Assembly (NCBI GenBank): GCA_027487835.1
Contig: JAIYCU010000032.1
Location: 1 to 64,000 of the forward strand
Direction of reading: 5' to 3'
DNA: 64,000 bases
Origin: Bacteroidota bacterium
Lineage (GTDB): Bacteria; Bacteroidota; Bacteroidia; UKL13-3
Shown here: positions 18,185 through 27,282 of the stretch, piece by piece
Layout: each line of letters starts with the position of its first letter
Numbering within the stretch: position 1 is the first letter of the stretch
Position numbers and translations under genes: made by a program
The notes under the pieces: generated by a model
Databases searched by the model: none
Told to the model about the DNA's origin: nothing
The model's input: the letters and a program-made list of their open reading frames with translations, nothing else

Positions 18185-18556
18185 TTAAGCCTTAACAGAT
18201 TTTTTATACTTATTTATTTTGTCCATCACCTTATAACCACCCGCTTCTCTATATTGCTTTTCCGGAACGGTTTCAAAGATGTCTGAATCATCATAATCTG
18301 TAGTGAATACATCCCTTGTTTTTACCACCCAGATGTTTACACTTAAACCACGTCTGCCATATTGCTCTTTAGCAAAAAGCAAAGCCATGTCTGCATTTGG
18401 AGCGTGTACAATGCCCACATGCATGTGTTGATCGCCTCGTTTCTTTTGATGAAACACTTCAAAGGTTTCCCATTGGTCCATTTCTTTTAATGGCTCAATA
18501 GGATTTTCAAGTTCTATGGATGCGCGGTTAACGCGCGGGTCGAGTGATTTAATCAT
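18185..18556 (-). CDS. paaB: phenylacetyl-CoA epoxidase subunit PaaB
   Basis: A 123-residue PaaB: WETFEVFHQKKRGDQHMHVG, APNADMALLFAKEQYGRR and SVNIWVVK are family hallmarks. PaaB is the small structural subunit of the PaaABC(E) oxygenase. It is slightly longer than the usual 95 residues, with an extra basic tail (KVMDKINKYKKSVKA). Lies 12 bp after paaA. Confidence 0.92.
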   Translation of the reverse strand: MIKSLDPRVNRASIELENPIEPLKEMDQWETFEVFHQKKRGDQHMHVGIVHAPNADMALLFAKEQYGRRGLSVNIWVVKTRDVFTTDYDDSDIFETVPEKQYREAGGYKVMDKINKYKKSVKA

Positions 18557-18568
18557 TCTAAACTAAGC

Positions 18569-19558
18569 TTAGGCTAAAGGCACAATATATTTTGATTCTG
18601 CAGTGTTAAGGGCTTCTCTTACCCAACGACCTCTTTCTTCGGCATTTCTGCGAACCGCTAGTCTTTCTGCATTGCAAGGTCCACCGCCATTGATTACGCG
18701 TTTAAACTCGTCCCAATCTGGCTCTGTATAATCCCATTTGCCTGTTTCTTCGTTTTTGATCAAGTTGACATCTGGAACAGTTAAACCTAAATCCCAAATC
18801 TTAGGCACATACATGTTTAAGAATTGTTGGCGCATATCGTCATTGGTTGCCATTTTTACTTTCCAACGCATTAAGATTTCAGTGTGGTTAGAAATTTTAT
18901 CACTTGGACCAAAGAAATGCATGATTGGAGGCCACCAACGGTTAAGTGCTTCTTGAACCATTTTGCGTTGCACCGGCGTTCCTGTAGCAAGGGTAACTAC
19001 ATTGTCATGTCCGTATTTTAAATGGAAAGACTCTTCTGTACAAATTCTATCCAAGGCTCTGCAATATGGGCCATAGCTACCTTTTGCATTTGCTACCTGA
19101 TTAATAATAGCACCTGCATCAATTAACCAAGCAATTACACAAGCATCTGCCCAAGTAAATGCGGGATAGTTAAACACATTTGAATATTTACTTTTGCCAG
19201 TAATTAAATCATTAATCATGGCTTCTCTACTTTTGCCCAAAGTTTCGGCAGCACTGTAAAGTAATTGACCATGACCTACCTCATCTTGCACCTTTGCCAT
19301 AAGGGCTAATTTTCTTCTAAAACCAGGAGCGCGGGTAATCCAAGTACCTTCTGGCAAAGCACCAATAATTTCTGAGTGTGCATGTTGTTCAATCATTCGC
19401 ACCAATTGTTTGCGGTATTCTTTAGGCATCCAATCTTTGGGCTCAATTTTTTCGCCGCGTGCAATACGAGCTTCAAATTCTGCCAGCTTTTGTGGATCTT
19501 CTCCAGCTAAAATACCAGCGGCTTTTTCATTTGGGTCGATGTAAGCGTTTCCGTACAT
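18569..19558 (-). CDS. paaA: phenylacetyl-CoA epoxidase catalytic subunit PaaA
   Basis: A 329-residue di-iron oxygenase subunit. Di-iron ligands are expected in the ferritin-like helices: [46 protein letters not shown] are visible. It inserts oxygen into the ring of phenylacetyl-CoA. ATG start at 19558, 34 bp downstream of the tetR stop, so regulator and oxygenase genes form one transcription unit. Confidence 0.95.
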   Translation of the reverse strand: MYGNAYIDPNEKAAGILAGEDPQKLAEFEARIARGEKIEPKDWMPKEYRKQLVRMIEQHAHSEIIGALPEGTWITRAPGFRRKLALMAKVQDEVGHGQLLYSAAETLGKSREAMINDLITGKSKYSNVFNYPAFTWADACVIAWLIDAGAIINQVANAKGSYGPYCRALDRICTEESFHLKYGHDNVVTLATGTPVQRKMVQEALNRWWPPIMHFFGPSDKISNHTEILMRWKVKMATNDDMRQQFLNMYVPKIWDLGLTVPDVNLIKNEETGKWDYTEPDWDEFKRVINGGGPCNAERLAVRRNAEERGRWVREALNTAESKYIVPLA

Positions 19559-19592
19559 AGTTTTATTTTTATTGGCGTTTGTAATGTTTATT

Positions 19593-20198
19593 TTAAGGCT
19601 GATAACCAGGGTCAGTAACCAGTTTTTTGCGCAATCCGCCCAAGATAAAATCGCTAATATTCTTAGCTATTTCTCCCGGACTCATTTTGCCATCAGGTTT
19701 ATACCACTCATTAATCCAATTGACACTGCTTAAGATGCTAAGCACTGCAAATTTTGGTTCAATGGAATCAAAAATATCTTCCTCTATTCCTTCCTTCACA
19801 ATTTGATTAAAGCCACTTTCATACTGGTTACGCAAAACCAAAAACTCATTTAAGGCAGCCGCTGGCAAGCTTCTCCACTCATGCAAAAAAACAGCGCTTC
19901 GTTCTTGATTTTGAGTAATTAGTTTAACATGGTTTAAGATAGCCATGCGCAATTTTTCTTCTGCATTAAAGTAAATATCATTTACCTCTGCAATGGCAGC
20001 AATAAACTGCTCAGCCATATCAAAACAAATGATCTCAAGAATTTCTTCCTTAGACTTAATGTGGTGATACAAACTTGCGGCTTCAATATGCATAGCAGTA
20101 GCTATGTCTCTCATAGACGCGGCTTGATAGCCTCTTTCTCTAAAGAGCGTAGCAGCAGTTTGCAATATTTGGGCTTTTCTATTTGGGGTATTAGGCAT
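19593..20198 (-). CDS. TetR/AcrR family regulator of the paa operon
   Basis: TetR regulator, about 201 residues from the ATG at 20198; a TTG at 20210 is also in frame but lies inside the operator-like palindrome. N-terminal [23 protein letters not shown] followed by [20 protein letters not shown]. The C-terminal ligand domain is of the fatty-acyl/phenylacetyl type ([14 protein letters not shown] ... [12 protein letters not shown]). As first gene of the paa operon it probably responds to phenylacetyl-CoA and represses its own promoter. Confidence 0.85.
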   Translation of the reverse strand: MPNTPNRKAQILQTAATLFRERGYQAASMRDIATAMHIEAASLYHHIKSKEEILEIICFDMAEQFIAAIAEVNDIYFNAEEKLRMAILNHVKLITQNQERSAVFLHEWRSLPAAALNEFLVLRNQYESGFNQIVKEGIEEDIFDSIEPKFAVLSILSSVNWINEWYKPDGKMSPGEIAKNISDFILGGLRKKLVTDPGYQP

Positions 20199-20203
20199 GT
20201 TCC

Positions 20204-20217
20204 CTAACAATTGTTAG
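20204..20217. promoter_or_regulatory. 14-bp palindromic operator for the TetR regulator
   Basis: Perfect palindrome CTAACAATTGTTAG, 5 bp upstream of the tetR ATG (minus strand). Its size and symmetry fit a TetR-dimer site, and its place would block transcription of tetR-paaABC. No second copy is seen nearby. Confidence 0.6.
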
Positions 20218-20261
20218 ACAAATATAGAAGTAATTGATTATTAGTCAAGCAAAATTTTCTA

Positions 20262-20277
20262 GGTTTCGGTTTGAACC
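20262..20277 (+). repeat. extended dispersed motif GGTTTCGGTTTGAACC, copy 6
   Basis: Intergenic copy between the tetR promoter and tRNA-Ser; the core decamer GGTTTGAACC is 20268-20277. Not coding, which helps show that the motif is a DNA-level signal. Confidence 0.8.
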
Positions 20278-20356
20278 AAATTATTTTACAAAACTGGCTA
20301 CTGGCATCTAGCTACTGGCCAAGACACTCCCAAGCTAAAGCCTCGGGGTGTAAGTG

Positions 20357-20443
20357 CGGAGAGAGAGGGATTCGAACCCTCGATACAGTTTCCCATATAC
20401 ACACTTTCCAGGCGTGCTCTTTCGGCCACTCAGACATCTCTCC
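20357..20443 (-). tRNA. tRNA-Ser (anticodon GGA)
   Basis: An 87-nt gene on the minus strand with acceptor stem GGAGAGA/TCTCTCC, discriminator G, anticodon loop CTGGAAA (GGA, reads TCC/TCT), a long variable arm typical of class II tRNA, and T arm GAGGG-TTCGAAT-CCCTC. CCA is not encoded. Confidence 0.93.
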
Positions 20444-20528
20444 AAAAAGGAGGCGAATATCAAAATTTAATTTATATTATAAAACATAAATACATTAACC
20501 TGCGTTTAGCCACTACAAATCAACATTT

Positions 20529-21419
20529 ATGAAAAATAATCAAATAGTAAAACTAATTAAATTTCTGTTCTTATTTATCCTCGTTATGCCACTTTCAGCT
20601 CACCTGCAGGCACAAAACAAACCACTTGTTACAGATGTGTTTTTTGCCGGTGGAACCTTATTAATAGAAAATCCACGATTGAGCAATGCAGAACTTTTGT
20701 CGTTGGCACCTAACTCACAATTACTCAATGCCAATCTTAGCAAGTATCGTGTTAGCAGTAGCATTTATGGATACTCTAGCACGCAAGGCGCTACCTCGTT
20801 CTCGGCTCAAATAGGTCTTAACCCTTTTAAATCTGAAGTTAAAAAATCTGTAAGTCCACTACTAAGAATTGGATTTACAATGGGCCCTGTAAATTTTGTA
20901 AACGAATATTTATCATATACTGACCTATTCCCTTACGATACACTCATCTCTCAAAGAACAGGTGAAAAAATATTCCTAGATTCTATGGCAGGAAGCCAAA
21001 TGAATGTTAATCAACGTGGCAATCAAATAAGTCTAAACATTGCCTTAATATATCAAACCGACCTTGAAAGAAGGATTTCTGTTTACAGCGGCATGGAGTT
21101 GGGTGCAGGGCTAACATTTAACAATACCACCCAAATTACAAAATCAGAATACTTTATGGGTCCTAGCAGTTATTCCTTTTACTATAGCGGTAATAGCAAC
21201 TTTCAATGGGAAAATTTCAACAATAAAAATGGCTATTCGGTTCAAGCTGGAATACCGATTGGATTTAACTTGCGCCTAAGCAAGCAAAAACCTTTGCTAA
21301 AACAAGCAATTCTGTATTTTGAGTTTACCCCAGGTATTGCTTTTTATCATATTCCTGAACTCAAAACCATCTCTAACTTTACTTATCAAACCCAAGCTGG
21401 TTTAAGGTTTAGGATATAA
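20529..21419 (+). CDS. putative outer-membrane protein, unknown function
   Basis: A 296-residue protein with a signal peptide (LFLFILVMPLSAHLQAQ). The body has alternating polar and hydrophobic stretches, ending in an aromatic/basic strand (TYQTQAGLRFRI), as in outer-membrane beta-barrels. No family motif recognised. It is followed 21 bp later by the M1 peptidase gene and may be cotranscribed. Confidence 0.6.
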   Translation: MKNNQIVKLIKFLFLFILVMPLSAHLQAQNKPLVTDVFFAGGTLLIENPRLSNAELLSLAPNSQLLNANLSKYRVSSSIYGYSSTQGATSFSAQIGLNPFKSEVKKSVSPLLRIGFTMGPVNFVNEYLSYTDLFPYDTLISQRTGEKIFLDSMAGSQMNVNQRGNQISLNIALIYQTDLERRISVYSGMELGAGLTFNNTTQITKSEYFMGPSSYSFYYSGNSNFQWENFNNKNGYSVQAGIPIGFNLRLSKQKPLLKQAILYFEFTPGIAFYHIPELKTISNFTYQTQAGLRFRI

Positions 21420-21440
21420 AACCTTTATATTGCCAGCGCA

Positions 21441-23384
21441 ATGAAAAAAGTTTTATCCTTCTGTTTGATCCTATGCGCAAAACTAGCATTGGCCCAAACA
21501 CCTCATGTGTGTTCCTTAAGTAAGCAAAATGCGTTTCAAAAAAACAGCTTAACCAAAAATAACCTTAGCGCTGCGCAAGCCAGTTTAATTGAAAAATATG
21601 ATGTGGGCTTTCATCATCTTTCATTGGCGGTTGAACGCACCAGCACTGCTATTAAAGGAAATGTTAGAACCATTGCTCGTTCAAAGGTTGCAGCCTTAGA
21701 TACTTTCCTTTTTCAATTGCACGCTAACTTTACGGTTGACTCTATCCTTGGGTCAAACCAAAACCTTTATGCTTTCACCAAACTTGGCGATGTTACTGCA
21801 GTTATTTTGCCGCAAAGTATTGGCTTGAACCAAACCATTGACCTCACTATTTATTACCGAGGCACACCGCCAAGCGGCGCCAGTGCTGCCATTGGAAACG
21901 GCTTTAGCAACCGTGCTTCCCCTACTTATGGCAATCAAATAACTTGGAGTTTGAGTCAGCCTTATAGCGCTTATGAGTGGTGGCCCTGCAAGCAATCGCT
22001 GCAAGATAAAATAGATTCTATTTTTGTGAGTGTTACAACTGATACCGCCAATAAAGTAGGCTCACACGGACTGCTTAAACAAATAGAACCAAAACCCAAT
22101 GGCAAACATACTTATCACTGGCAAAGTTTTTACCCCATCAACTATTATTTGGTGATGGTAACAGTTGGCCAGTATGCAGAATATAGGCAATATGCTAAGC
22201 CAAAAGGTTATGCAGATAGTATTCTTATTCAGAATTATATTTACAGCAACCCAGCAGCTTATACCAATAACGCCACAAGCATTTTGGCTACCAAACCACA
22301 ATTAGAACTGTTCTCCGATATATTTGGTCTGTATCCTTTTCATCAAGAAAAATATGGCCATGTAATGGCACCCTTTAGCGGAGGTATGGAGCACCAAACC
22401 ATGAGCAGCATAGGAATTTTTAATTATGGCATAGTAGCCCATGAGGTTGCCCATCAATGGTTTGGCGACAATGTTACCTGCGCCACTTGGGCTGATATTT
22501 GGTTAAACGAAGGTTTTGCTTCGTATAGTGAATACTTGGCTAGATTTTATTTATTACCCAATACTGCTTCACAAGAGTTAAGTGATATGCATGCAGCAGC
22601 CAAACAAGAAGTTGGTTCAGTATATGTAACCGATACCGCCAATGTAAATAGAATATTTAGCAGCTCTTTAACTTATAATAAAGGGGCGGCCGCCATTAGG
22701 GTATTGCATTACTTATTGGGAGATTCTATGTTTTATAAGGTTTGTAAAACCTATCAAACCCGTTTTGCAAATAGCAATGCCAGTACACAAGATTTTAATG
22801 ATTTGGTAAACGAACTTAGTGGTAAAAACTACGATTTTTATTTTGAACAATGGATTTATGGCGTTGGTTTCCCAACTTATACCACAACATGGAATCAAAC
22901 AAATGGCAAATTCTATTTAAAAGTAAAACAAACCAATACTCAAAATGGAGGCTTATTTAGTTTACCCATTGCATTTACCCTAAAACGCGCCACTGGCGAT
23001 ACCTTCCTTATATTAGATATCAATACAAGCGAGCACAATTTTGAATTTCCCATAGGCGGTACTATAAGCAGTGTAGTTATAGATCCAAATGTTTGGATAT
23101 TAAAAAACAGCACCTTAACAAAGGATGCCAGTTTAAGCATTGGGGAGCAGGCAGAAACATTGGGCTTGCTTGCTTATCCAAATCCGGGAGAAGGAATGCT
23201 TTGGTTTGAACCAAGTTTGCAAAGTACGGTTTGGTTAGAAGTAATTGATTTAAGGGGCAGAATCTGCATGACCTTAAGTGGCAAAGAAGGTTTTGATTTG
23301 CGCCAATTACAAGCAGGTATTTATGTGCTGCGTTTACGTGACCAAGAGGGAAGACAACAGATGATTAAATATCAGAAATATTGA
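21441..23384 (+). CDS. secreted M1 family aminopeptidase with T9SS tail
   Basis: A 647-residue gluzincin. Signal peptide to residue 19 (ALAQ), M1 N-terminal beta domain, substrate motif GGMEH (314-318), zinc site HEVAHQWFGD with His334, Glu335, His338 and Glu357 (WLNEGFASY), then a type IX sorting tail from about 575 (AYPNPGEGMLWFEP ... DLRGRICMTLSG ... GIYVLRLRD). It is much shorter than ERAP-type M1 enzymes and lacks the large C-terminal helical domain. Probably a surface or secreted aminopeptidase feeding peptide uptake. GGTTTGAACC copy at 23203. Confidence 0.9.
   Translation: MKKVLSFCLILCAKLALAQTPHVCSLSKQNAFQKNSLTKNNLSAAQASLIEKYDVGFHHLSLAVERTSTAIKGNVRTIARSKVAALDTFLFQLHANFTVDSILGSNQNLYAFTKLGDVTAVILPQSIGLNQTIDLTIYYRGTPPSGASAAIGNGFSNRASPTYGNQITWSLSQPYSAYEWWPCKQSLQDKIDSIFVSVTTDTANKVGSHGLLKQIEPKPNGKHTYHWQSFYPINYYLVMVTVGQYAEYRQYAKPKGYADSILIQNYIYSNPAAYTNNATSILATKPQLELFSDIFGLYPFHQEKYGHVMAPFSGGMEHQTMSSIGIFNYGIVAHEVAHQWFGDNVTCATWADIWLNEGFASYSEYLARFYLLPNTASQELSDMHAAAKQEVGSVYVTDTANVNRIFSSSLTYNKGAAAIRVLHYLLGDSMFYKVCKTYQTRFANSNASTQDFNDLVNELSGKNYDFYFEQWIYGVGFPTYTTTWNQTNGKFYLKVKQTNTQNGGLFSLPIAFTLKRATGDTFLILDINTSEHNFEFPIGGTISSVVIDPNVWILKNSTLTKDASLSIGEQAETLGLLAYPNPGEGMLWFEPSLQSTVWLEVIDLRGRICMTLSGKEGFDLRQLQAGIYVLRLRDQEGRQQMIKYQKY
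23203..23212 (+). repeat. dispersed decamer GGTTTGAACC, copy 7
   Basis: Exact copy inside the T9SS tail of the M1 peptidase gene; read as Phe-Glu-Pro. Last copy before a 20.7-kb motif-free stretch. Confidence 0.8.
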
Positions 23385-23385
23385 G

Positions 23386-23416
23386 TTTGTCCAAAATTTA
23401 GAAAGGCGTATATTTG
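23386..23416 (+). promoter_or_regulatory. promoter of tRNA-Arg
   Basis: TTTG (23386-23389), 19-bp spacer, TATATTTG (23409-23416): a full match to the Bacteroidota -33/-7 consensus. The -7 box ends 17 nt before the tRNA 5' end. The clearest promoter in the window. Confidence 0.75.
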
Positions 23417-23433
23417 TGCAGCCCTAGGGCAAT

Positions 23434-23505
23434 GGTCTCGTAGTTCAACGGATAGAATAGATGTTTCCTAAACATTTGATAGCAGTTCGATTCTGCTCGA
23501 GACTA
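23434..23505 (+). tRNA. tRNA-Arg (anticodon CCT)
   Basis: A 72-nt cloverleaf: acceptor GGTCTCG/CGAGACT (one G-T pair), D arm GTTC...GAAT, anticodon stem GATGT/ACATT with loop TTCCTAA (anticodon CCT, reads AGG), T arm AGCAG-TTCGATT-CTGCT, discriminator A. CCA is not encoded. A consensus promoter lies upstream and a terminator downstream. Confidence 0.93.
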
Positions 23506-23540
23506 CAGAAGCTTTTAGCGGTTAGCTATTGGCTGTTAGT

Positions 23541-23573
23541 AAAAACCTGTCAAGATTTTGGCAGGTTTTTTTT
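23541..23573 (+). terminator. rho-independent terminator after tRNA-Arg
   Basis: Stem AAAAACCTGTCAA / TTGGCAGGTTTTT with a short GATT loop, followed by an unbroken T run. Confidence 0.85.
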
Positions 23574-24087
23574 GTGTTTTGGGGTTGCCACTGATGCACA
23601 GGTAATTGATTTGCTTTAGTTGTGGGGTATCATTTTATATTTAAGAATGTACACAGATGACTTAGTGCGTTTCGCGCACTTTGAGGATTGACATTGAATT
23701 TGATGAAAAATTGTCATTTTTTGCTTATAGAATTTACCAAAATGTATCAAAGTAAAAACAATATGCTTCAATATTTAAGCAATTTGCTTTGACGCTTTGC
23801 TCTTTTGGTTCAAACTAATAATAGATTAAATCTTTGTGCTCTTAATTTAAGTCATCTATAGATTGAAATTAAATCTATGTAAACTGCTTTTGCTTCTCCA
23901 TTAAACTGAATTGCTTTTAGGTTAAACCAAAATGAAACTTGTTACCTGACAAAATGGCTCAGCAAATAAGCAAAACGCTTTTACATCCACCCAACTTGCT
24001 TCTCATCTGAAGTAATTTGCTTCATTGGGTTCCTAAACGATTGAAATTTATACAATTCAATTGGCTGGAAATAATTATTTTTGATTT
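23574..24087. promoter_or_regulatory. 514-bp regulatory spacer upstream of the amylase gene
   Basis: No coding frame is convincing. It holds a GC-rich hairpin AGTGCG-TTTCG-CGCACT (23664-23680), six TTGCTT words (23721, 23784, 23890, 23911, 23996, 24017) and two complements AAGCAA (23777, 23968), and the word GATTGAAATT twice (23861, 24039). Some TTGCTT copies are 21 bp and 106 bp apart. A promoter-like TATTTTTG (24076-24083) ends 4 nt before the amylase ATG. This looks like a multi-site regulator region for glucan-induced expression. Confidence 0.45.
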
Positions 24088-26793
24088 ATGAGAAGGCTTA
24101 TTATTTTATTTTTAGTATTCATTCAATATACTTTTTCTTTTGCTCAGAATCTAAAAGAAGAGTCGATCTATTTTTTATTAACCACACGCTTTTTCGATGG
24201 GGATTCAAGCAATAACAGGCCTACTGAATGGTGCTCCTATTATCCAAATTCCGGCAATAATGTTACAAATCCTCAGGATGTAACATGGAGAGGTGATTTT
24301 AAAGGTTTAGTTCAGAAGTTAGATTACATTAAGGACATGGGTTTTACAGCCATTTGGATTACACCGATCGTGCAAAATAGAAGTCCGCTCGATTACCATG
24401 GTTATCATGCATGGGATTTTACCAAAGTTGATCCAAGGTATGAGTCCCCAGGATATACCTTTAAAACATTTATCGATTCAGCACATGCAAAAGGATTGAA
24501 AGTTATTCTTGATGTAGTCTTAAATCATGCAGGACGCTTTGGTGTGAAAGGCCGGGCTGAGATAAAATACAATACTGACCCCAATCAGCCATGGGGAAAA
24601 AGGAGCAATGGTCAACCCTTAACAGATAATTCAAATTGGCAGTACAACGGAATAACACCTAATCCAGAGGATGGGAAAATTTGGAGCAGGGCAAATCTGG
24701 CCAAATTGCCTCCTCCTTACAATAACAATTTGGCTGCTTTCAATTGGCCATCAATGGAGAGCTATGTTAATACAAGTGATGGGGCTTGGTATAATAAATC
24801 TGGTAATGGTTTCGCACAGGGTTTTGACGATACAACAAACCTTTATTATCGAGCACTTGCAGGAGATACACCTGATTTTTTAACAAGAGGTGATAGTGTA
24901 AGAAATTACTTATTTAATGCCTATAAGACTTTTATTGACATGGGTATTGATGGGATGCGATTAGATGCCTTAAAGCATATGCCCAAAAGAGATGTTTTGT
25001 ATTTTGTGGATAGGTTTAAGCAAGTAAACCCAAACCTAATGATTTTTGGAGAAGTTGCTCAAAAGCGACATGAATTGCATCAAATAGAAGAGATAAATCC
25101 GCACTGGTATACATGGAGAGGAAACACGAATAGTTCTGCCAATAGCGAAATTTCAATTCTAGATTTTTATGCCATGGGTACCTTTCATTTGTTTGGCAAA
25201 GGAGAAGGCTTTTCAGGTGTTAAAGCAGCAGCACGTTACGATCATTTGTATGCAGATCCCGGGTCAAATGTGCTATTTTTAGATAATCATGACTTTGGAC
25301 CAAATAATGATTGGAACAGACGTTATGACGGATCAGAAGAGAATTTAGCTGCTGCTTTAAATTTTATGTTTACTTGGAGAGGATTGCCTTGCGTTTATTA
25401 TGGAACCGAGGTGCAATTTAAAAAGGGAGCTTATTGCGATATTCATAGTGCCAACGATATAAACAATAGCATTGATTTGACTGGTCGCGCTTATTTTGGG
25501 AATGAAATTGTAAACGCGCCTAATCATAAAATCTATAAGCACATTCGTAAATTAAATGCAATGCGAAAAGCAATTCCTGCCCTACAAAAAGGAACCTGGC
25601 GATGGGATGGCACAAATGCAGGGAATGGTGTTGGTTTTGTTAGGAAATTTGGAACAAGTGAATGTGCAGTTGGCCTTGCAAAAGATGGCGCTTGTTCTTT
25701 CTCTTTCTCTGGTTTAACCAATGGAATTTACAGAGACGCTGTTACAGGTGCAGAGGCTACTGTGTCAAATGGAACCTTAAGCTTCACAGTGTCTGGTTCT
25801 AGTGCAGGAATTTATGTGTTAAATGGGACTGGAAGAATAGGGGCTTTGGGTGAAGGATTTTTTCAAAGCAGCAGCACTGGCGGATCTGGAAATACAGGAG
25901 GCGTAAGCAGTGTTCCAAGCAACCCAATTCCTGGTCAAAATACTACCATTACTTACACGGGTAATTTGGCATCGGGTAATTTAGTAGTAATGCATTATAG
26001 CTTCGACAACTGGGCAGTTGGTGGCATTAACAATGCCAATATGACTAAACAAGGAAATAGTTGGGTAACTACCGTTTTAGTTCCGGCAAGTGCCAAATTA
26101 AACTTATCGGCTGCATTTAATAATGGGTCAGGAACATGGGATAATAATAATGGTCAGGATTACAAGATTGCACTTTCACAACCTGACATTACTAGCCCAA
26201 TTTTATCGAGTATTTTACCAGCAAACGGTGCGCAAAATATAAATAATCAGCCAGCATTGCGACTCACCTTCAATGAAGCAGTAAGGCTTGGTCAAGGGGC
26301 AATAAGTATTTATGAAAATGGGATATTAAAGACAAGCATCAATGTTGCAAACCATCAAGGAAAATTGATAGTAAACGGACAAAGTGTAGAAATTTTGGGG
26401 CAAAATTTTCAAGCGGGCAGTTTGGTTAACATAATAATCAGCAGCGGGGCAATTGAGGATTTAGTAGGAAATGATTTTGCGGGAATTCAAGGTTCTTCGG
26501 GTTGGTCTTTTTCTATTACTCAAGGCACATCGATTGATGAAGCAATTGTAAGGACTGATTTAGTCATTTATCCAAATCCTACAGTTGACAAAATTTGGAT
26601 TGATTTTGGAATAGCTATGCAAGCTGAAAGATTGGCAATTGTTGATTTAAAAGGAAGGGTAATAATTGATCAGGTACTTCAAACATCATCAACTTTAGAA
26701 GTTGATTTACGTAATTTAGGGAATGGCGTTTACAATTTAATAGTTACTAAATCTGATGGGACATTGATACATCGAAAAATAGTAAAGCAGTAA
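24088..26793 (+). CDS. secreted GH13 alpha-amylase-like enzyme with CBM and T9SS tail
   Basis: A 901-residue glycoside hydrolase. Signal peptide to about residue 19 (FSFAQ); GH13 barrel with nucleophile Asp293 (GMRLDALKH), acid/base Glu322 (IFGEV) and transition-state Asp402 (LDNHD), plus DVVLNHAG near 142. Then a starch-binding module resembling CBM25 (about 605-700; HYSFDNW, TWDNNNGQDYKIAL), a bacterial Ig-like domain (about 705-810) and a type IX sorting tail (IYPNPTVDKIWIDF...). It should attack alpha-1,4-glucans outside the cell or on its surface. It lies upstream of the SusCD operon but has its own spacer on both sides. Confidence 0.92.
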   Translation: MRRLIILFLVFIQYTFSFAQNLKEESIYFLLTTRFFDGDSSNNRPTEWCSYYPNSGNNVTNPQDVTWRGDFKGLVQKLDYIKDMGFTAIWITPIVQNRSPLDYHGYHAWDFTKVDPRYESPGYTFKTFIDSAHAKGLKVILDVVLNHAGRFGVKGRAEIKYNTDPNQPWGKRSNGQPLTDNSNWQYNGITPNPEDGKIWSRANLAKLPPPYNNNLAAFNWPSMESYVNTSDGAWYNKSGNGFAQGFDDTTNLYYRALAGDTPDFLTRGDSVRNYLFNAYKTFIDMGIDGMRLDALKHMPKRDVLYFVDRFKQVNPNLMIFGEVAQKRHELHQIEEINPHWYTWRGNTNSSANSEISILDFYAMGTFHLFGKGEGFSGVKAAARYDHLYADPGSNVLFLDNHDFGPNNDWNRRYDGSEENLAAALNFMFTWRGLPCVYYGTEVQFKKGAYCDIHSANDINNSIDLTGRAYFGNEIVNAPNHKIYKHIRKLNAMRKAIPALQKGTWRWDGTNAGNGVGFVRKFGTSECAVGLAKDGACSFSFSGLTNGIYRDAVTGAEATVSNGTLSFTVSGSSAGIYVLNGTGRIGALGEGFFQSSSTGGSGNTGGVSSVPSNPIPGQNTTITYTGNLASGNLVVMHYSFDNWAVGGINNANMTKQGNSWVTTVLVPASAKLNLSAAFNNGSGTWDNNNGQDYKIALSQPDITSPILSSILPANGAQNINNQPALRLTFNEAVRLGQGAISIYENGILKTSINVANHQGKLIVNGQSVEILGQNFQAGSLVNIIISSGAIEDLVGNDFAGIQGSSGWSFSITQGTSIDEAIVRTDLVIYPNPTVDKIWIDFGIAMQAERLAIVDLKGRVIIDQVLQTSSTLEVDLRNLGNGVYNLIVTKSDGTLIHRKIVKQ

Positions 26794-27282
26794 ATTTAAT
26801 TTCAAAAATTTGCAGAAGCATAGAAACAAATTGCTTCCTATAAGCGAAAAAGCCTCAAGCTAATTTCCAAACACAACCTAAAAATTCATTTTAAAAGTAC
26901 CAAAATATGACTAATAATATTGGTAAAATGGATTAAAAATAGGGATAAACACTCAATTAAAAGGTAAAAGTGGGCTATTTTGACGCTCAAAGGTTCTAAA
27001 TTAAAGCTCCAATAAAATATTATATATATTTATTTATCAATTATTTACATTTTCATGTAGTAGCTATGATGTAGACTTCTTATTTAATGATGTAGGTGTT
27101 TTGGGTAGCCAAGAAAAGGTATTTAGATAATTTCAATAGACATTCACAAAACCATTTTGAAATTATACGAGCAACGAATACGGCAAAATGTTTACCAATT
27201 AAATTTTTTATGAGAAAAATACCCAGCATCTTAAACTTAAAAGTATCTATTCTAAAACATCTATAAAGTAAAACTAAATACA
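26794..27282. other. 489-bp spacer upstream of susC
   Basis: AT-rich, without a credible gene. A TTGCTT word like those upstream of the amylase occurs at 26831. A short frame at 27210-27266 encodes an 18-residue peptide (MRKIPSILNLKVSILKHL); a leader-peptide role is possible but unsupported. The promoter of the SusCD operon should lie here, but I cannot place it with confidence. Confidence 0.35.

Noticed and set aside
20341-20375. TTCGAACCC in this region as another copy of the dispersed word
   Set aside because: It is the T arm of tRNA-Ser, a universal tRNA sequence, not GGTTTGAACC.
23664-23680. AGTGCG...CGCACT hairpin as a terminator
   Set aside because: No T run follows and the tRNA-Arg transcript is already ended by the hairpin at 23541. 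It is left as a possible regulatory structure.
23784-24027. A CRISPR array suggested by equal 106-bp spacing
   Set aside because: The repeated part is short and imperfect, spacers are too long and no cas genes are present.
23434-24087. Integrative element at tRNA-Arg
   Set aside because: No integrase gene and no repeat of the tRNA 3' end was found within the window.
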